The position numbers and the translations under genes are program-made. From positions 806,001-870,000 of the forward strand of contig NZ_CP061169.1 of the NCBI RefSeq assembly GCF_011751765.2: DNA of 64,000 nt. Reading direction: 5' to 3'. The first letter of the stretch is position 1; each line of letters starts with the position of its first letter. Source of the stretch: Paramicrobacterium chengjingii (GTDB taxonomy: Bacteria; Actinomycetota; Actinomycetes; Actinomycetales; Microbacteriaceae). Under the pieces are notes generated by a model. It did not search any database. It was not told where the DNA came from and saw nothing but the letters and a program-made list of their open reading frames with translations. This document shows, piece after piece, positions 40,960 through 50,180 of the stretch.

Positions 40960-41876
40960 GGTTTCTCCAGGGTGCTGATCGTCACGTCACGGGCAAGATC
41001 GGAATGAGAGTGATGGATGCTGCCGGCAAGCGGCATGAGCACGGCGGCCGCCGACCAAGCGACGGCACGGCGCAGCAGCGTATCGACGTCGACCTCGCCC
41101 TCGGCGAGATGCGCTGCGAGAGAGGCGACGGCGGCGTCTCCTGCCCCCGTCGGATTTCCCTGCAGAACACGGTCGAGACGCGCGTGGCGAATGGGAGCGT
41201 CGTCGCTCGGCACCGCGAGCATGCCGTCTTCACCGAGCGACACGACGATGGTTCCGGCGCCCAGGTGCTGCAGCGCCCGCGCGCCCGCGACGGGCTCGGT
41301 TTCGCCCGTCGTGTCGCGCAACTCGTCGCGATTGGGCTTCAGCAGCTGTGCGCCCGCGCGTGCCGCTTCGATCAGCTGCACCCCCGTCGCGTCGGCGATC
41401 GTCGCTGTGCCGGCATTGCGCGCTTCGGCGATGAGCTCTGCCGTCAGCGTCTCGGGTGCCTCGGGTGGGCAGCTTCCCGACACCACGAGGCATCGTGCGT
41501 GGGGAAGCCGCGACGTGACGACATCGTGCAGCTCTGTCCACACCGTGAGCGGCTGCGGGTTTCCCGACTCGTTGAGGATGGTCGTGACGCCGCTCGAGGT
41601 CTCGACGATTGCCGTCGAACGCCTCAGCGGCCACGGCGTGCCGACAAGCGAGTGCGGCACATCGTGCAGATCGGCGCTGAACGCGGACTCCGTCGCGCTC
41701 ACTGGAGCGATGGCGACGGCATGCTCACCCTGTTCGCAGAGCACGCGAGCAACGTTCACGCCCTTGCCGCCCGCACGAAGCTCCGCGGGGGCGACACGGT
41801 GAGTCGCTCCGGGTGTCAGTCGATCGAGCGTGATCGTCGAATCGAGCGCGGGATTGGGTGTGACCGTGATGATCAT
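40956..41876 (-). CDS. PfkB family 1-phosphofructokinase/tagatose-6-phosphate kinase
   Basis: A 306-aa sugar-phosphate kinase of the LacC/FruK branch: MIITVTPNPALDSTITLDRL, RAGGKGVNVARVLCEQGEHA, LKPNRDEL, and the catalytic GNPTGAGDAAVASL. I set the start at ATG 41874-41876 because MIITVTPNPA is the family N-terminus. In this operon it should phosphorylate tagatose-6-P to the bisphosphate used by the aldolase. A fructose-1-P kinase role is the alternative. 4-bp overlaps with both neighbours. Confidence 0.88.
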   Translation of the reverse strand: MIITVTPNPALDSTITLDRLTPGATHRVAPAELRAGGKGVNVARVLCEQGEHAVAIAPVSATESAFSADLHDVPHSLVGTPWPLRRSTAIVETSSGVTTILNESGNPQPLTVWTELHDVVTSRLPHARCLVVSGSCPPEAPETLTAELIAEARNAGTATIADATGVQLIEAARAGAQLLKPNRDELRDTTGETEPVAGARALQHLGAGTIVVSLGEDGMLAVPSDDAPIRHARLDRVLQGNPTGAGDAAVASLAAHLAEGEVDVDTLLRRAVAWSAAAVLMPLAGSIHHSHSDLARDVTISTLEKP

Positions 41877-42808
41877 GGCGTCTCCAGAACCGTTCGTGCG
41901 CGCATCGCCGCTCCCACAAGGCCGGCGTCCTGCCCGATGCTCGCGTGCATCAGCTCGGGGCGCCGATGGAAGGTGAGGTGCGAGTACAGGCGTTCGCGCA
42001 CCGGGCCGAACAGCGCATCGCCGGCCTGCGCGAGTCCTCCTCCGAGCACGATCACCTCGGGGGCGAGCAGTGCCGTCGCGTGCGATAGGCCGAGTCCCAG
42101 CGCGTCGAGCGCCGTGATCCAGATTGCCTCGGCATCCGCATCGCCTGCTCGTGCCCGCTCGAGCACCTCGCGTGCTCCGGGGACGGGCGCGGATGTGAGC
42201 TTGTTGTAGCGCCGGGTGATTGCCGCGGCTGACGCGATCGCTTCGAGGCAACCACGACCGCCACACGCACACGGCTCGCCGCCCGGCGCGATCACCGAGT
42301 GCCCGAGCTCGCCAGCGTAGCCCTCGCCTCCGTAGGGTTTGCCGTCGATGAAGATCGCGGCGGCGATGCCCGTACCGATAGTGACGACGAGCGCGTTGCG
42401 GTACCGGGACGCCGGGCCGAGGCGATACTCCGCTTCACCGGCGGCGCGGACGTCGTGCGTGAATGAGGCGGGCAGTCCGAACGCCCGCTCAGTGAGCTCT
42501 CTGAACGGCACGTCGTGCCAATTGAGATTTTCGGCGAACAGGCCGATGCCGCGTTCGTCATCGACGACGCCCGGTGCGATGAGTCCGACCGCTTCAGGGA
42601 CGACAGCTGGATGCTGCTCGCGCAGCGCCTCGCCCAGTCGGGCGATCGTCTCGAGCACTGCCGTCTCCGTGTGCTCAGCGAGCACCGGCGTCGGTGTGCG
42701 CTGCACCCCGAGAAGCTCGCCGTTTGCGGCGACGAGGGCGGACTTCAAATCGGTGCCGCCCACATCGAACGCCAGCACGGGAGCCCCGGGGCCAAGCAGC
42801 GACGTCAT
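41873..42808 (-). CDS. ROK family sugar kinase (possible N-acetylhexosamine kinase)
   Basis: A 311-aa ROK kinase. The N-terminal ATP-binding loop is VLAFDVGGTDLKSALVAANG. The catalytic region is ENLNWHDVPF with VTIGTGIAAAIFIDGKPYGG. The ROK zinc motif is complete (CACGGRGCLEAIAS). It starts at ATG 42806-42808, overlapping the SIS gene. No PTS genes are present, so a cytosolic kinase must make the hexosamine-6-phosphate; this protein is the natural candidate (AgaK-like). A glucokinase role cannot be excluded. Confidence 0.88.
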   Translation of the reverse strand: MTSLLGPGAPVLAFDVGGTDLKSALVAANGELLGVQRTPTPVLAEHTETAVLETIARLGEALREQHPAVVPEAVGLIAPGVVDDERGIGLFAENLNWHDVPFRELTERAFGLPASFTHDVRAAGEAEYRLGPASRYRNALVVTIGTGIAAAIFIDGKPYGGEGYAGELGHSVIAPGGEPCACGGRGCLEAIASAAAITRRYNKLTSAPVPGAREVLERARAGDADAEAIWITALDALGLGLSHATALLAPEVIVLGGGLAQAGDALFGPVRERLYSHLTFHRRPELMHASIGQDAGLVGAAMRARTVLETP

Positions 42809-43695
42809 GCGTCGAGTACCACCGAGCGCGTGAGGTTGCGTGGGGAGTCGGGGTCGAGCCCGGCGTTCAGTGCGCGCTGCAGTGCAACACGTTGGGCACG
42901 CACCAGATCGGCGACGGGGTCGACGCTCGCGTTCTCGAAGTGGGCACCGGCTGCGGCGACGCTGTCGGCGAGACCTGAGGGCGCGTCGCCGAACATCCAA
43001 CTCACGCGACCGGGTGCGGCGATGGAGATCGGTCCGTGACGGTACTCCATTGCCGAATATGACTCGGTCCACGACTGCGAGGCCTCGCGCATCTTCAGTG
43101 CTGCCTCGTGGGCAAGGCCCGTCGTCCAGCCGCGGCCGAGAAATGAGAACTGCTCGGCGTCGATGAGCCCTGCGGGAAGCTCTTCGGTGAGAATCTTCTC
43201 GGCATCGGCGATCTGAGCCGTCACGTCGGCACCGGTCGACTGGCGAAGGAATGTGAGCGCCGTCGTGGCAAAGCGCGTCTGCACAACCGACTTCTCGTCG
43301 GCGTACGGGAAAGCGATGACGTCGTTGACCATGTCGACAATGGGCGTCTCGGTGTCACCGATGATGGCGACGGTACGCGCGCGATCGCCCACGTACTGCA
43401 GAAGCTCGAGCACTTCGGTCGTTGTTCCCGAGCGCGTCAAAGCGATGATGGCGTCGTAGTCGCGGTCGACAAAAGCTTCGCTCGCGGCAAAGGCGTCGGT
43501 GATGCCGAGACCCGCTGTTTCGCGCAGCGCTGCGTAGGACTGTGCCATAAACCATGAGGTTCCACACCCGACGACGGCGATGCGTTGTCCTGCTGTGGGC
43601 AGTTTTGCCAGGTCGTCCTTCTGCGTGATCGCTCGCGACCACATCTCGGGTTGGCTGGCGAGTTCTTGGGCCATGAAGGCACCGGCGTCAGGCAT
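42805..43695 (-). CDS. SIS-domain sugar-phosphate isomerase/deaminase (AgaS/GlmS-C-like)
   Basis: A 296-aa protein with two SIS domains: AVVGCGTSWFMAQSYAALRE with LTRSGTTTEVLELLQYV, and GRGWTTGLAHEAALKMREAS with SYSAMEYRHGPISIAAPG, the GlmS-like active-site helix. Members deaminate or isomerise amino-sugar phosphates; AgaS converts GalN-6-P to tagatose-6-P plus ammonia. It starts at ATG 43693-43695 with AGAGGAT upstream and is the first gene of the operon. Shorter than E. coli AgaS but normal for actinobacterial relatives. Confidence 0.85.
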   Translation of the reverse strand: MPDAGAFMAQELASQPEMWSRAITQKDDLAKLPTAGQRIAVVGCGTSWFMAQSYAALRETAGLGITDAFAASEAFVDRDYDAIIALTRSGTTTEVLELLQYVGDRARTVAIIGDTETPIVDMVNDVIAFPYADEKSVVQTRFATTALTFLRQSTGADVTAQIADAEKILTEELPAGLIDAEQFSFLGRGWTTGLAHEAALKMREASQSWTESYSAMEYRHGPISIAAPGRVSWMFGDAPSGLADSVAAAGAHFENASVDPVADLVRAQRVALQRALNAGLDPDSPRNLTRSVVLDA

Positions 43696-43903
43696 ATCGC
43701 ATCCTCTCAATTGTGCGTGAAGATGATTATTGCACAGTAACTTCAATCAGTATCGATCAAATCTCATCCTCGACGCGCAGTCTAGTCTGCCAGCAGCCGG
43801 GCCAGCCCAGAACGGGTTTGTCTTTGGTGCCGCTGACGCGCTCTGCCTGTTCCACGCTCACGTCGCGGTGGCGAACAGCGTCCGCCACCGCGACGACGCC
43901 CGC

Positions 43904-44965
43904 TTACTCTGCCGGGCTGGATGTGCCGGTGATGGTGTTGTCCGTAAGATCGACTTCGCTGACGGTGAGATCTTCGTTCAGCACCCACGCCGTCGACGAG
44001 TCGTCGGAGTACGTGATCGCCTGTCGAGGTCCTGTGAATCCCTCTATCGTCGCCGTCACGGTGTTGGTTGCGGTGTCGACGACGGTGACGGTGTTCGATT
44101 CGAGGTCGCCGGTGAGCAGTATGGAGTCGTCAGGTGAGAGGGCGGCGCCATAGGGTTTCTCGCCCACGGCGATGCGTTTGATTGTCTCGCTTGTGGCAGT
44201 GTCGACGACGGATATCGTGTTCTCTCCACTGTTCGCGGCGTACAACCGGGTGCCATCGCTGTTCACGCTCACCGCTCGCACCATGTTGAAGCCCTCGATC
44301 TGATGGCTGATGGTGTTGTCCTGCGTGTTCACGGCTGTGACTCTGTCGCCCTTGAAGTTGGTGACGTACAGCGTCGATTCATCGTCTGAAAGCACAACTC
44401 CTTGTCGAGGCTGCGCAAATCCGGGAATGATTGATGCTGCCTGCTGGTCGTCGAGATCGACAACGGTGACTGTTCCCGTCGCCTGATTGTTGACGTACAA
44501 CGTGTCGCCCGCCTCGTTGAGCGCCGTTCCGAACGCCCCGGCGCCGAGCGGGAATCGATCCTCGACGTCGTGAGTGCTGAGCGACACCTGGTCGACGACC
44601 CCGAGCGTGCTGTCAGAGATGTAGAAACTGTCACCGTCGGGGGAGAACACGATGTTTCGAGGGGTGACATAGTCGGAGAGCTCCGCGGTTACCGACTGAG
44701 ACTCCAGATCGACGATCTCGACCCTGCCGGACTCCGAGTTGGACACCACGGCGGTACTCTCGTCGGGGCTGACGGCCATGGTGTTGTTGTGGATATCCCC
44801 GTCGAACGGCTCGGCGGCCTTTTTCTCGGTGCCATACGCTCCGAAACTCCCATCGGGGGCCGTGGGCGTATCCTCGGCGGACATCGCGGGGCTGGAACAC
44901 GCCGAGGTGGCGAGCATGGCGGCGAAGACGGAGGCTATGCTGAGGGATTTGATTTTATTTTTCAC
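43904..44965 (-). CDS. YncE-like beta-propeller lipoprotein
   Basis: A 353-aa secreted lipoprotein. The signal is VKNKIKSLSIASVFAAMLAT followed by SACSS, a lipobox. It then has about seven YVTN-type repeats of about 42 residues, e.g. MAVSPDESTAVVSNSESGRV, ALNEAGDTLYVNNQATGTVT and SVNSDGTRLYAANSGENTIS, closing a beta-propeller. GTG 44963-44965 was chosen because the long upstream frame has no signal. Probably anchored outside the membrane; ligand unknown. Monocistronic, between the amino-sugar operon and an amidohydrolase gene. Confidence 0.85.
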   Translation of the reverse strand: MKNKIKSLSIASVFAAMLATSACSSPAMSAEDTPTAPDGSFGAYGTEKKAAEPFDGDIHNNTMAVSPDESTAVVSNSESGRVEIVDLESQSVTAELSDYVTPRNIVFSPDGDSFYISDSTLGVVDQVSLSTHDVEDRFPLGAGAFGTALNEAGDTLYVNNQATGTVTVVDLDDQQAASIIPGFAQPRQGVVLSDDESTLYVTNFKGDRVTAVNTQDNTISHQIEGFNMVRAVSVNSDGTRLYAANSGENTISVVDTATSETIKRIAVGEKPYGAALSPDDSILLTGDLESNTVTVVDTATNTVTATIEGFTGPRQAITYSDDSSTAWVLNEDLTVSEVDLTDNTITGTSSPAE

Positions 44966-45068
44966 GGTTCCAGTCTTGGCTGGCCGATTGCGCGTCGGCT
45001 GAACGACGGGTAACCATTCTCGCCGGTCACATACAGATTCTGTTGCTATGGGGCGGCGTGCCGTACCG

Positions 45069-46295
45069 TCAGAATGTTCGGACGAGTCTCGCGTCGAGCA
45101 CGTGGCCGTTGCGCCAAACGGAGTGGATGCTGAGACTCTCGTCGATCCTGCGGGTGGGGTCGCCGTCGACAAGCAGAAAGTCCGCACGCAGCCCCGCTGC
45201 GATCCGGCCACGGTCCTTCAGCCCGAAGGCGTCTGCCGGTGCTCCAGTCGCACAGCGCAGACTCTCGGTCGCTGTCAGCCCTGCCTGAGTGAGCAGCTGC
45301 ATTTCATGGTGCACGCTTGCGCCGTGGGCGACTCCGCCGTGGCTTCGCACAGGGCGGCCAGCATCCGAGCCGGCCAGAATCGGGACACCGGCAGTGTGCA
45401 GCTCACGCACATTGCCTAGCACCGTCTCGAAATCGCCGTCCGGGTAGGTGCCGAAGCTTCCCTCTAGCGTCTCGCGCCAGACAGGTGGCAGCTTTCGCAC
45501 GACACGTGGGTCGGCGGCCAGCTCAGAGCCGTCGGCACCCAGCAAGGATCGGGAGACGACCAGACACGGCGTGATGAAGAGCTCTGACTCTTGGATGGCG
45601 TCAATCATGCGAGCATCGATTGGGCGGTCGATGAACAGGTGCGCGAGTCCGTCCACGCCGATCGCGATCGCCTGCATCGTGGCGTCATAGGTGAGGGTGT
45701 GGGCGATCACCTTGCGTGCACGTTGGTGTGCTCGTTTCACGCCGGCGCGCAGCGCTTCCGGGTCGATCATCGGCAAACCAGGATGCCCCATTACCGAGCC
45801 CTCTTCGATCATGATCTTGATGTAGTCGGCGCCGGCGTCGATCATGGCGTCAACGTGTCGCACGGCATCCTCAGCGGTGGTCACCGATGGCATCCGCCAG
45901 GCCGAGCCGTCACTCCACTCCTTCTTCGCATCCTCATCGACGAACTCGTTCGGATGCCCGTCTTCGGCCATCAGCGCCAGCAGCGCGGAGCGAACATCGG
46001 CACTCGTGGAGTCCGCGGCCACGTGTGTGCGCTGCGCCTCGGTCCAATACCCCTGCATCTCTATCTCGGTCGTCACACCGAAGCGCAGAGCGAGGCGCAG
46101 CGCCTCTGGCGATGTGTGGACATGACTGTCGATGAGGCCGGGCAGCGCGGTCGCGCCTGCGCCGTCGACAATCTCGGCGCCATGCGGAGCGCTCTCGCCA
46201 ATCGCGCTGATGATGCCGTTTGCGAGAGTGAGGCTTCGCTGGGGAAGCATGGTCTCTCCATCGAAAATGCGGATGTTGTCAATGTGTGTGTACAT
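45069..46295 (-). CDS. Amidohydrolase, imidazolonepropionase/prolidase-like
   Basis: A 408-aa metal-dependent amidohydrolase: ATALPGLIDSHVHTSPEAL (H-x-H), lysine in DYIKIMIEEGSVMGHPG, histidines in VIAHTLTYDAT and GLAHLFIDRP, and the catalytic Asp in ILAGSDAGRP. The architecture matches the HutI/Sgx9260-type dipeptidase and carbamate hydrolase group. ATG 46293-46295 has AGAAGGAAAG upstream. It lies 29 bp after a DHA2 efflux pump gene and is probably cotranscribed with it under the TetR regulator, suggesting detoxification of an imported or xenobiotic amide (inference). Confidence 0.83.
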   Translation of the reverse strand: MYTHIDNIRIFDGETMLPQRSLTLANGIISAIGESAPHGAEIVDGAGATALPGLIDSHVHTSPEALRLALRFGVTTEIEMQGYWTEAQRTHVAADSTSADVRSALLALMAEDGHPNEFVDEDAKKEWSDGSAWRMPSVTTAEDAVRHVDAMIDAGADYIKIMIEEGSVMGHPGLPMIDPEALRAGVKRAHQRARKVIAHTLTYDATMQAIAIGVDGLAHLFIDRPIDARMIDAIQESELFITPCLVVSRSLLGADGSELAADPRVVRKLPPVWRETLEGSFGTYPDGDFETVLGNVRELHTAGVPILAGSDAGRPVRSHGGVAHGASVHHEMQLLTQAGLTATESLRCATGAPADAFGLKDRGRIAAGLRADFLLVDGDPTRRIDESLSIHSVWRNGHVLDARLVRTF

Positions 46296-46324
46296 GGTGC
46301 TTCGCTTTCCTTCTGAGGTACGGT

Positions 46325-47788
46325 TCAGGCTGTGACTCGGGACGATTCAGGCCCGGCTGCGTCAGCGGCGGGGCCTCGTCGTAGCGGGATTTCTGTGATT
46401 GCGCATGCGGCCACGACACCCAGTGCGGAGATCGCGGCGGTGATTCCGAAGATCGTGGCAATCCCCTGCGCACTGCCTTCGGTGAGCGCCGCGGGAGCGG
46501 CATCGATCGTGTACGAGGTGTAGATCGACCCGAACACCGCGATACCGAGCGATCCGCCGATCGTTCGCAACAGCGTGACCGCGCCCGAGGCCGCTCCCAT
46601 GTCCTTCTGCTGCACGCTGTTCTGCGCGATCGTTGTCGTCATCTGCTGAGTGAGGCCCGAGCCGATGCCCATCGGGATCATGAAGGCTGCCGTCAGAGCA
46701 ATTGGCGTGCTGGCCGTCATCGTGGCAAGGAGTACGCCACCGACGGTCAAGGCGATCGAGCCGATTACCGGGAACACCTTGTACCGCCCAGTTCGGGTCA
46801 TCACACGACCGGCGATCTGCGACACGATCACGACGGGGATCATCATCGGTAGCAGTAGCAGGCCAGAAGAGCTTGCCGAGGCACCCTGCACGGTCTGCTG
46901 GAAGATCGGCAGGTACAGCACGCTGGCAAAGACGACGATTCCGCTCGTGAACGCGAGGATGGACGCCATCGTGAAACTGCGCTCTCGAAAGATTGCGAGT
47001 GGCAATAGCGGCTCTGCCGCACGTCGCTCCCACCACACGAATGCGACCAAAGCGGCTGTGAACACGACCACGAAAGCGCCCGTCTGCCAGGAGAGCCACT
47101 CGAACGTTTCGCCTGCCCACGAGGTGAGGAAGATCAGCGCGCTGACGGCGATTCCCAGCAGGGCGGCGCCGAGCCAGTCGATCTGCGCTTTGCGTTGCAC
47201 ACGCGGTATCCGCAGCGTCCACGCGACCCACGCCATGGTGAGCGCTCCCAGGGGAAGGTTGATCAGGAATGCCGAGCGCCAGCCGAATGCATCGGTGAGG
47301 AAACCTCCCACCAGAGGGCCGCCGATCGTGCCCGTTGCCACGATAATCGCCACCATGCCCTGATACTTTCCGCGATCACGAGGCGGCACGAGGTCGCCGA
47401 TGACAGCGAACGCGCCGACGGCGAGTCCTCCGGCGCCGATGCCCTGAACAGCGCGGGCGAGAATGAGCAGGATCATGCTTGGGGCCAGTGCGGCGAGGAT
47501 GGAGCCGACGATAAAAGCAGCAACGGAGATCTGGAAGACGCGCTTGCGACCAAACAAATCGCCGAGCTTTCCCCAGATTGGGGTGGTCACCGCTGTCGTT
47601 AGCGCATAGGCGGTTACGACCCACGACAGCAGCGAGGCGTCGCCGAGATCGCGAACGATTGAGGGAGCCGCCGTGCCGACGATGAAGTTGTCGAGCATGG
47701 ACAGCAGCAGCCCGAACATCACGCCCAGGAGCGTCATCCGGACGCGGAGAGGCGTCATCACGACTGGGGAAGGCGAAGAAGTGGTCAT
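46325..47788 (-). CDS. MFS transporter, DHA2 (EmrB/QacA) drug efflux pump
   Basis: A 487-aa 14-helix pump. Helix 1 has the DHA2 motif FGLLLSMLDNFIVGTAAPSI, motif A is WGKLGDLFGRKRVFQISVAA, and motif C-like GTIGGPLVGGFLTDAFGWRS lies in helix 5. The start MTTSSPSPVVMTP (ATG 47786-47788) is preceded by GGAGACC. Divergent from a TetR gene across three operator copies, the classic repressor/efflux arrangement. Exports hydrophobic drugs or metabolites. Confidence 0.92.
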   Translation of the reverse strand: MTTSSPSPVVMTPLRVRMTLLGVMFGLLLSMLDNFIVGTAAPSIVRDLGDASLLSWVVTAYALTTAVTTPIWGKLGDLFGRKRVFQISVAAFIVGSILAALAPSMILLILARAVQGIGAGGLAVGAFAVIGDLVPPRDRGKYQGMVAIIVATGTIGGPLVGGFLTDAFGWRSAFLINLPLGALTMAWVAWTLRIPRVQRKAQIDWLGAALLGIAVSALIFLTSWAGETFEWLSWQTGAFVVVFTAALVAFVWWERRAAEPLLPLAIFRERSFTMASILAFTSGIVVFASVLYLPIFQQTVQGASASSSGLLLLPMMIPVVIVSQIAGRVMTRTGRYKVFPVIGSIALTVGGVLLATMTASTPIALTAAFMIPMGIGSGLTQQMTTTIAQNSVQQKDMGAASGAVTLLRTIGGSLGIAVFGSIYTSYTIDAAPAALTEGSAQGIATIFGITAAISALGVVAACAITEIPLRRGPAADAAGPESSRVTA

Positions 47789-47822
47789 GGGGTCTCCAGG
47801 GGTACGTTCGATCACGTGAATT

Positions 47823-47882
47823 ACGAACACGTTCGTTACCACGGTATGCGAAAACGAACATGTTCGCAACGAACGTGTTCAC
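47823..47882. promoter_or_regulatory. Three-copy TetR operator between the efflux pump and its regulator
   Basis: Three related dyads: ACGAAC-AC-GTTCGT (47823-47836), ACGAAC-AT-GTTCGC (47854-47867, inner 12 bp perfect) and ACGAAC-GT-GTTCAC (47869-47882). The second and third have centres 15 bp apart; the first is 31 bp further left. They fill the divergent gap and are the likely sites of the TetR protein at 47907. Confidence 0.8.
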
Positions 47883-47906
47883 ACCCTCGCTCGATATGCT
47901 TGGGAC

Positions 47907-48602
47907 ATGGCATCCGAAGCACCGACCCGTAGTCGCCGTGAGCGTCCATCCAAGCCGGCCCTTTCACGGCAGTGGATCATTCAGGCGACCGTCGACATCG
48001 TGCGACGAGAGGGACTGGACAAGGCGACGATGCGCCGTGTGGCGCAGGAGCTCGACACCGGACCCGCGTCACTGTACGTGTACATTGCCAATACTGCGGA
48101 GTTGCACGCCGCGGTGCTCGACGAGCTGCTCGGCACGCTTGAGGTCTCAACAGGCGGAGACTGGGCTGCGCGGACGCACCGGCTTCTCGCCGACTATCGC
48201 ACGCTGTTGTTCTCATATCAGGGGCTCGCGCGGTCGGCCCTGATCATCCGCCCATCCGGGACGAACGCGACTATCCTCTACGACAACCTCTTAGGCCTGC
48301 TGCTCGAGGGCGGGATGGAATCCTCCCGCGCGTCCTGGGCGGTGGATCTTCTGCTTCTCTACGTCATCGCGAACGCGGCGGAGCACGCCTCACCGGAGCG
48401 TATCGGCACTGAACTGGCGAAGCGTTCCGACAGTGAGCGCGAACGCATCACCCATTCCATCCTCGATGCTGATCCCGCCGTGACCCCTCATGTCTCGCGC
48501 CACGCGGAGCAGATACTCGCGGGAACGCCAGCGCAGCGCTGGGATTGGGCGATCAACGCTCTGTTGGCAGGGTTCGCGGCGACGCCCGTACCGCCCACCT
48601 GA
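47907..48602 (+). CDS. TetR family transcriptional regulator
   Basis: A 231-aa regulator with HTH IIQATVDIVRREGLDKATMR then RVAQELDTGPASLYVYIANT, and a TetR_C-like ligand domain. The P-A-S-L-Y-x-Y/H-I pattern is like TetR/ActII-type efflux repressors. ATG at 47907, 25 bp after the third operator. Presumably represses itself and the divergent pump/amidohydrolase pair. Confidence 0.9.
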   Translation: MASEAPTRSRRERPSKPALSRQWIIQATVDIVRREGLDKATMRRVAQELDTGPASLYVYIANTAELHAAVLDELLGTLEVSTGGDWAARTHRLLADYRTLLFSYQGLARSALIIRPSGTNATILYDNLLGLLLEGGMESSRASWAVDLLLLYVIANAAEHASPERIGTELAKRSDSERERITHSILDADPAVTPHVSRHAEQILAGTPAQRWDWAINALLAGFAATPVPPT

Positions 48603-48656
48603 AGCCGCACCGTTTACTCAGTGCCCGCACCGCAGGTGCCAGACGAACGAGGAGCG

Positions 48657-50120
48657 TTATGCAGGGCCGTACTGGATGCCCGCAGCATCGAGGCGCGGCA
48701 GGAGGGCGTGCACCCGGGGCACGACGTCGCTGACGGCATCCGTCCACGCTAGATCGGCGACGGCGAGAACGCGCGGGAAGACCAGGGTGTCGATATCAGT
48801 TGCCGTTTCGATCGTCTCCGTCCACAGCGGTGCTTCGATTCCGAGGATGACGTTCTCGTCGACTCCGGGAAGGATCGTCGCTGGGTCCCAATCGGGGACA
48901 GCGGCGAGGGGCGTTGAACTCCCCGTCCAGTCAAGTCCGATTCTGAAGTTCGCCTCGGGCATGATGTCGAGGTACACGGCATTGGCGGGGGAGAGGACGA
49001 GCTGCCCGCCCTGCCGAACGATCGAGCGCGCCTGATCGGCGGATTCGCTTTCGGGCGTGACGTACCCCCAGTACTGGCCGATCGTGCCATCGGCGAGGTC
49101 GTCGCATGAACCGACCTCGTGCCAGCCGATCGGCAGCTTTCCGTGAGCCGCCGTAATGCGCGTCACGCGCGCGATGAACCGGCGGTAGTCGTCTGGCTGC
49201 GTCGAAAGTGACTCGTCTCCGCCAATGTGTAGATACGGCCCCGGCGTGATGGAGGCGAGGTGGCCGACAACATCGTCGATGAACTCAAAGACTTTCTCTG
49301 ATCCGGTGTCGACGGTGGAAAATCCCACTTCGGTGCCGTGGTAGGGCGTGGCAGTCACCCCAGACGGAGCCAGCTCCGGGTAGGCGACGAGTGCGGCATT
49401 TGTGTGCCCGGGCAGATCGATCTCTGGCACGACGGTGATGAACCGGGATGCCGCGTAATGCACGATCTGCTCATAGTCAGCGGTCGTGAGAAAGCCGCCG
49501 TCGCCGCCGCCCACTTGCGAAGCTGCACCAGCGCGTGTGAGCTCTGGCCACCCCGGAATCTCGATACGCCAGCCTTGGTCGTCGCTGAGGTGCAGGTGCA
49601 GATGATTGAGCTTGAACGCGGCAATCTGGTCGATCAATCGCATGATCGTGTCGACGCCGAAGAAGTGCCGGGAGATGTCGAGCATCACGCCGCGATAGGC
49701 GAATCGTGGTGCATCGACAATCGTGACGGCTGACACCTCCCAATCGATATGCGCCGGTGTGCGGGATTCAAGCTCTGGGGGGAGGAGCTGCCGGAGCGTC
49801 TGAATTCCAGCGAAGACGCCGGCGTCGGCCGGTGCATCGATGACGATCGTGCGGCGGTCGACAGTAACGCGGTACGCCTCGGCCGCATGCCCCGCTTCGA
49901 CTCCGTCGATGTTCGGATTGATCTCAAGCACGATGTCGCCTTCTGATGCCGCGCCCGATGACACAGTGAGCTCGTACCCGGTCGCCGGCTGCAGCACGCT
50001 CGCGAGATAGTCACCCAGCTCAGGACGGTCGGTGACGATGCGCGTGCCCTTCGTGATTGTGAATGAACCCTCGCTCTCGACGACGGAACGAGGCGCGGGC
50101 AGTAGCACAGATGACGACAC
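48657..50120 (-). CDS. Beta-N-acetylhexosaminidase, glycoside hydrolase family 20
   Basis: A 487-aa GH20 enzyme releasing terminal GlcNAc or GalNAc by substrate-assisted catalysis. An N-terminal GH20b domain (LLPAPRSVVESEGSFTITKG) leads to the (beta/alpha)8 barrel: FAYRGVMLDISRHFFGVDTI, LHLHLSDDQGWRIEIPGWPE, and the catalytic Asp-Glu in GPYLHIGGDESLSTQPDDY. No signal peptide is visible, so it seems cytosolic. GTG 50118-50120 has GGAGAAT upstream. It could provide free N-acetylhexosamine to the operon at 38-43.7 kb. Confidence 0.92.
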   Translation of the reverse strand: MSSSVLLPAPRSVVESEGSFTITKGTRIVTDRPELGDYLASVLQPATGYELTVSSGAASEGDIVLEINPNIDGVEAGHAAEAYRVTVDRRTIVIDAPADAGVFAGIQTLRQLLPPELESRTPAHIDWEVSAVTIVDAPRFAYRGVMLDISRHFFGVDTIMRLIDQIAAFKLNHLHLHLSDDQGWRIEIPGWPELTRAGAASQVGGGDGGFLTTADYEQIVHYAASRFITVVPEIDLPGHTNAALVAYPELAPSGVTATPYHGTEVGFSTVDTGSEKVFEFIDDVVGHLASITPGPYLHIGGDESLSTQPDDYRRFIARVTRITAAHGKLPIGWHEVGSCDDLADGTIGQYWGYVTPESESADQARSIVRQGGQLVLSPANAVYLDIMPEANFRIGLDWTGSSTPLAAVPDWDPATILPGVDENVILGIEAPLWTETIETATDIDTLVFPRVLAVADLAWTDAVSDVVPRVHALLPRLDAAGIQYGPA

Positions 50121-50180
50121 GGATATTCTCCAGAGACAGCGGGGATGTTCGTCGAGAGTCTACCGAGATAGTGTGACCGA

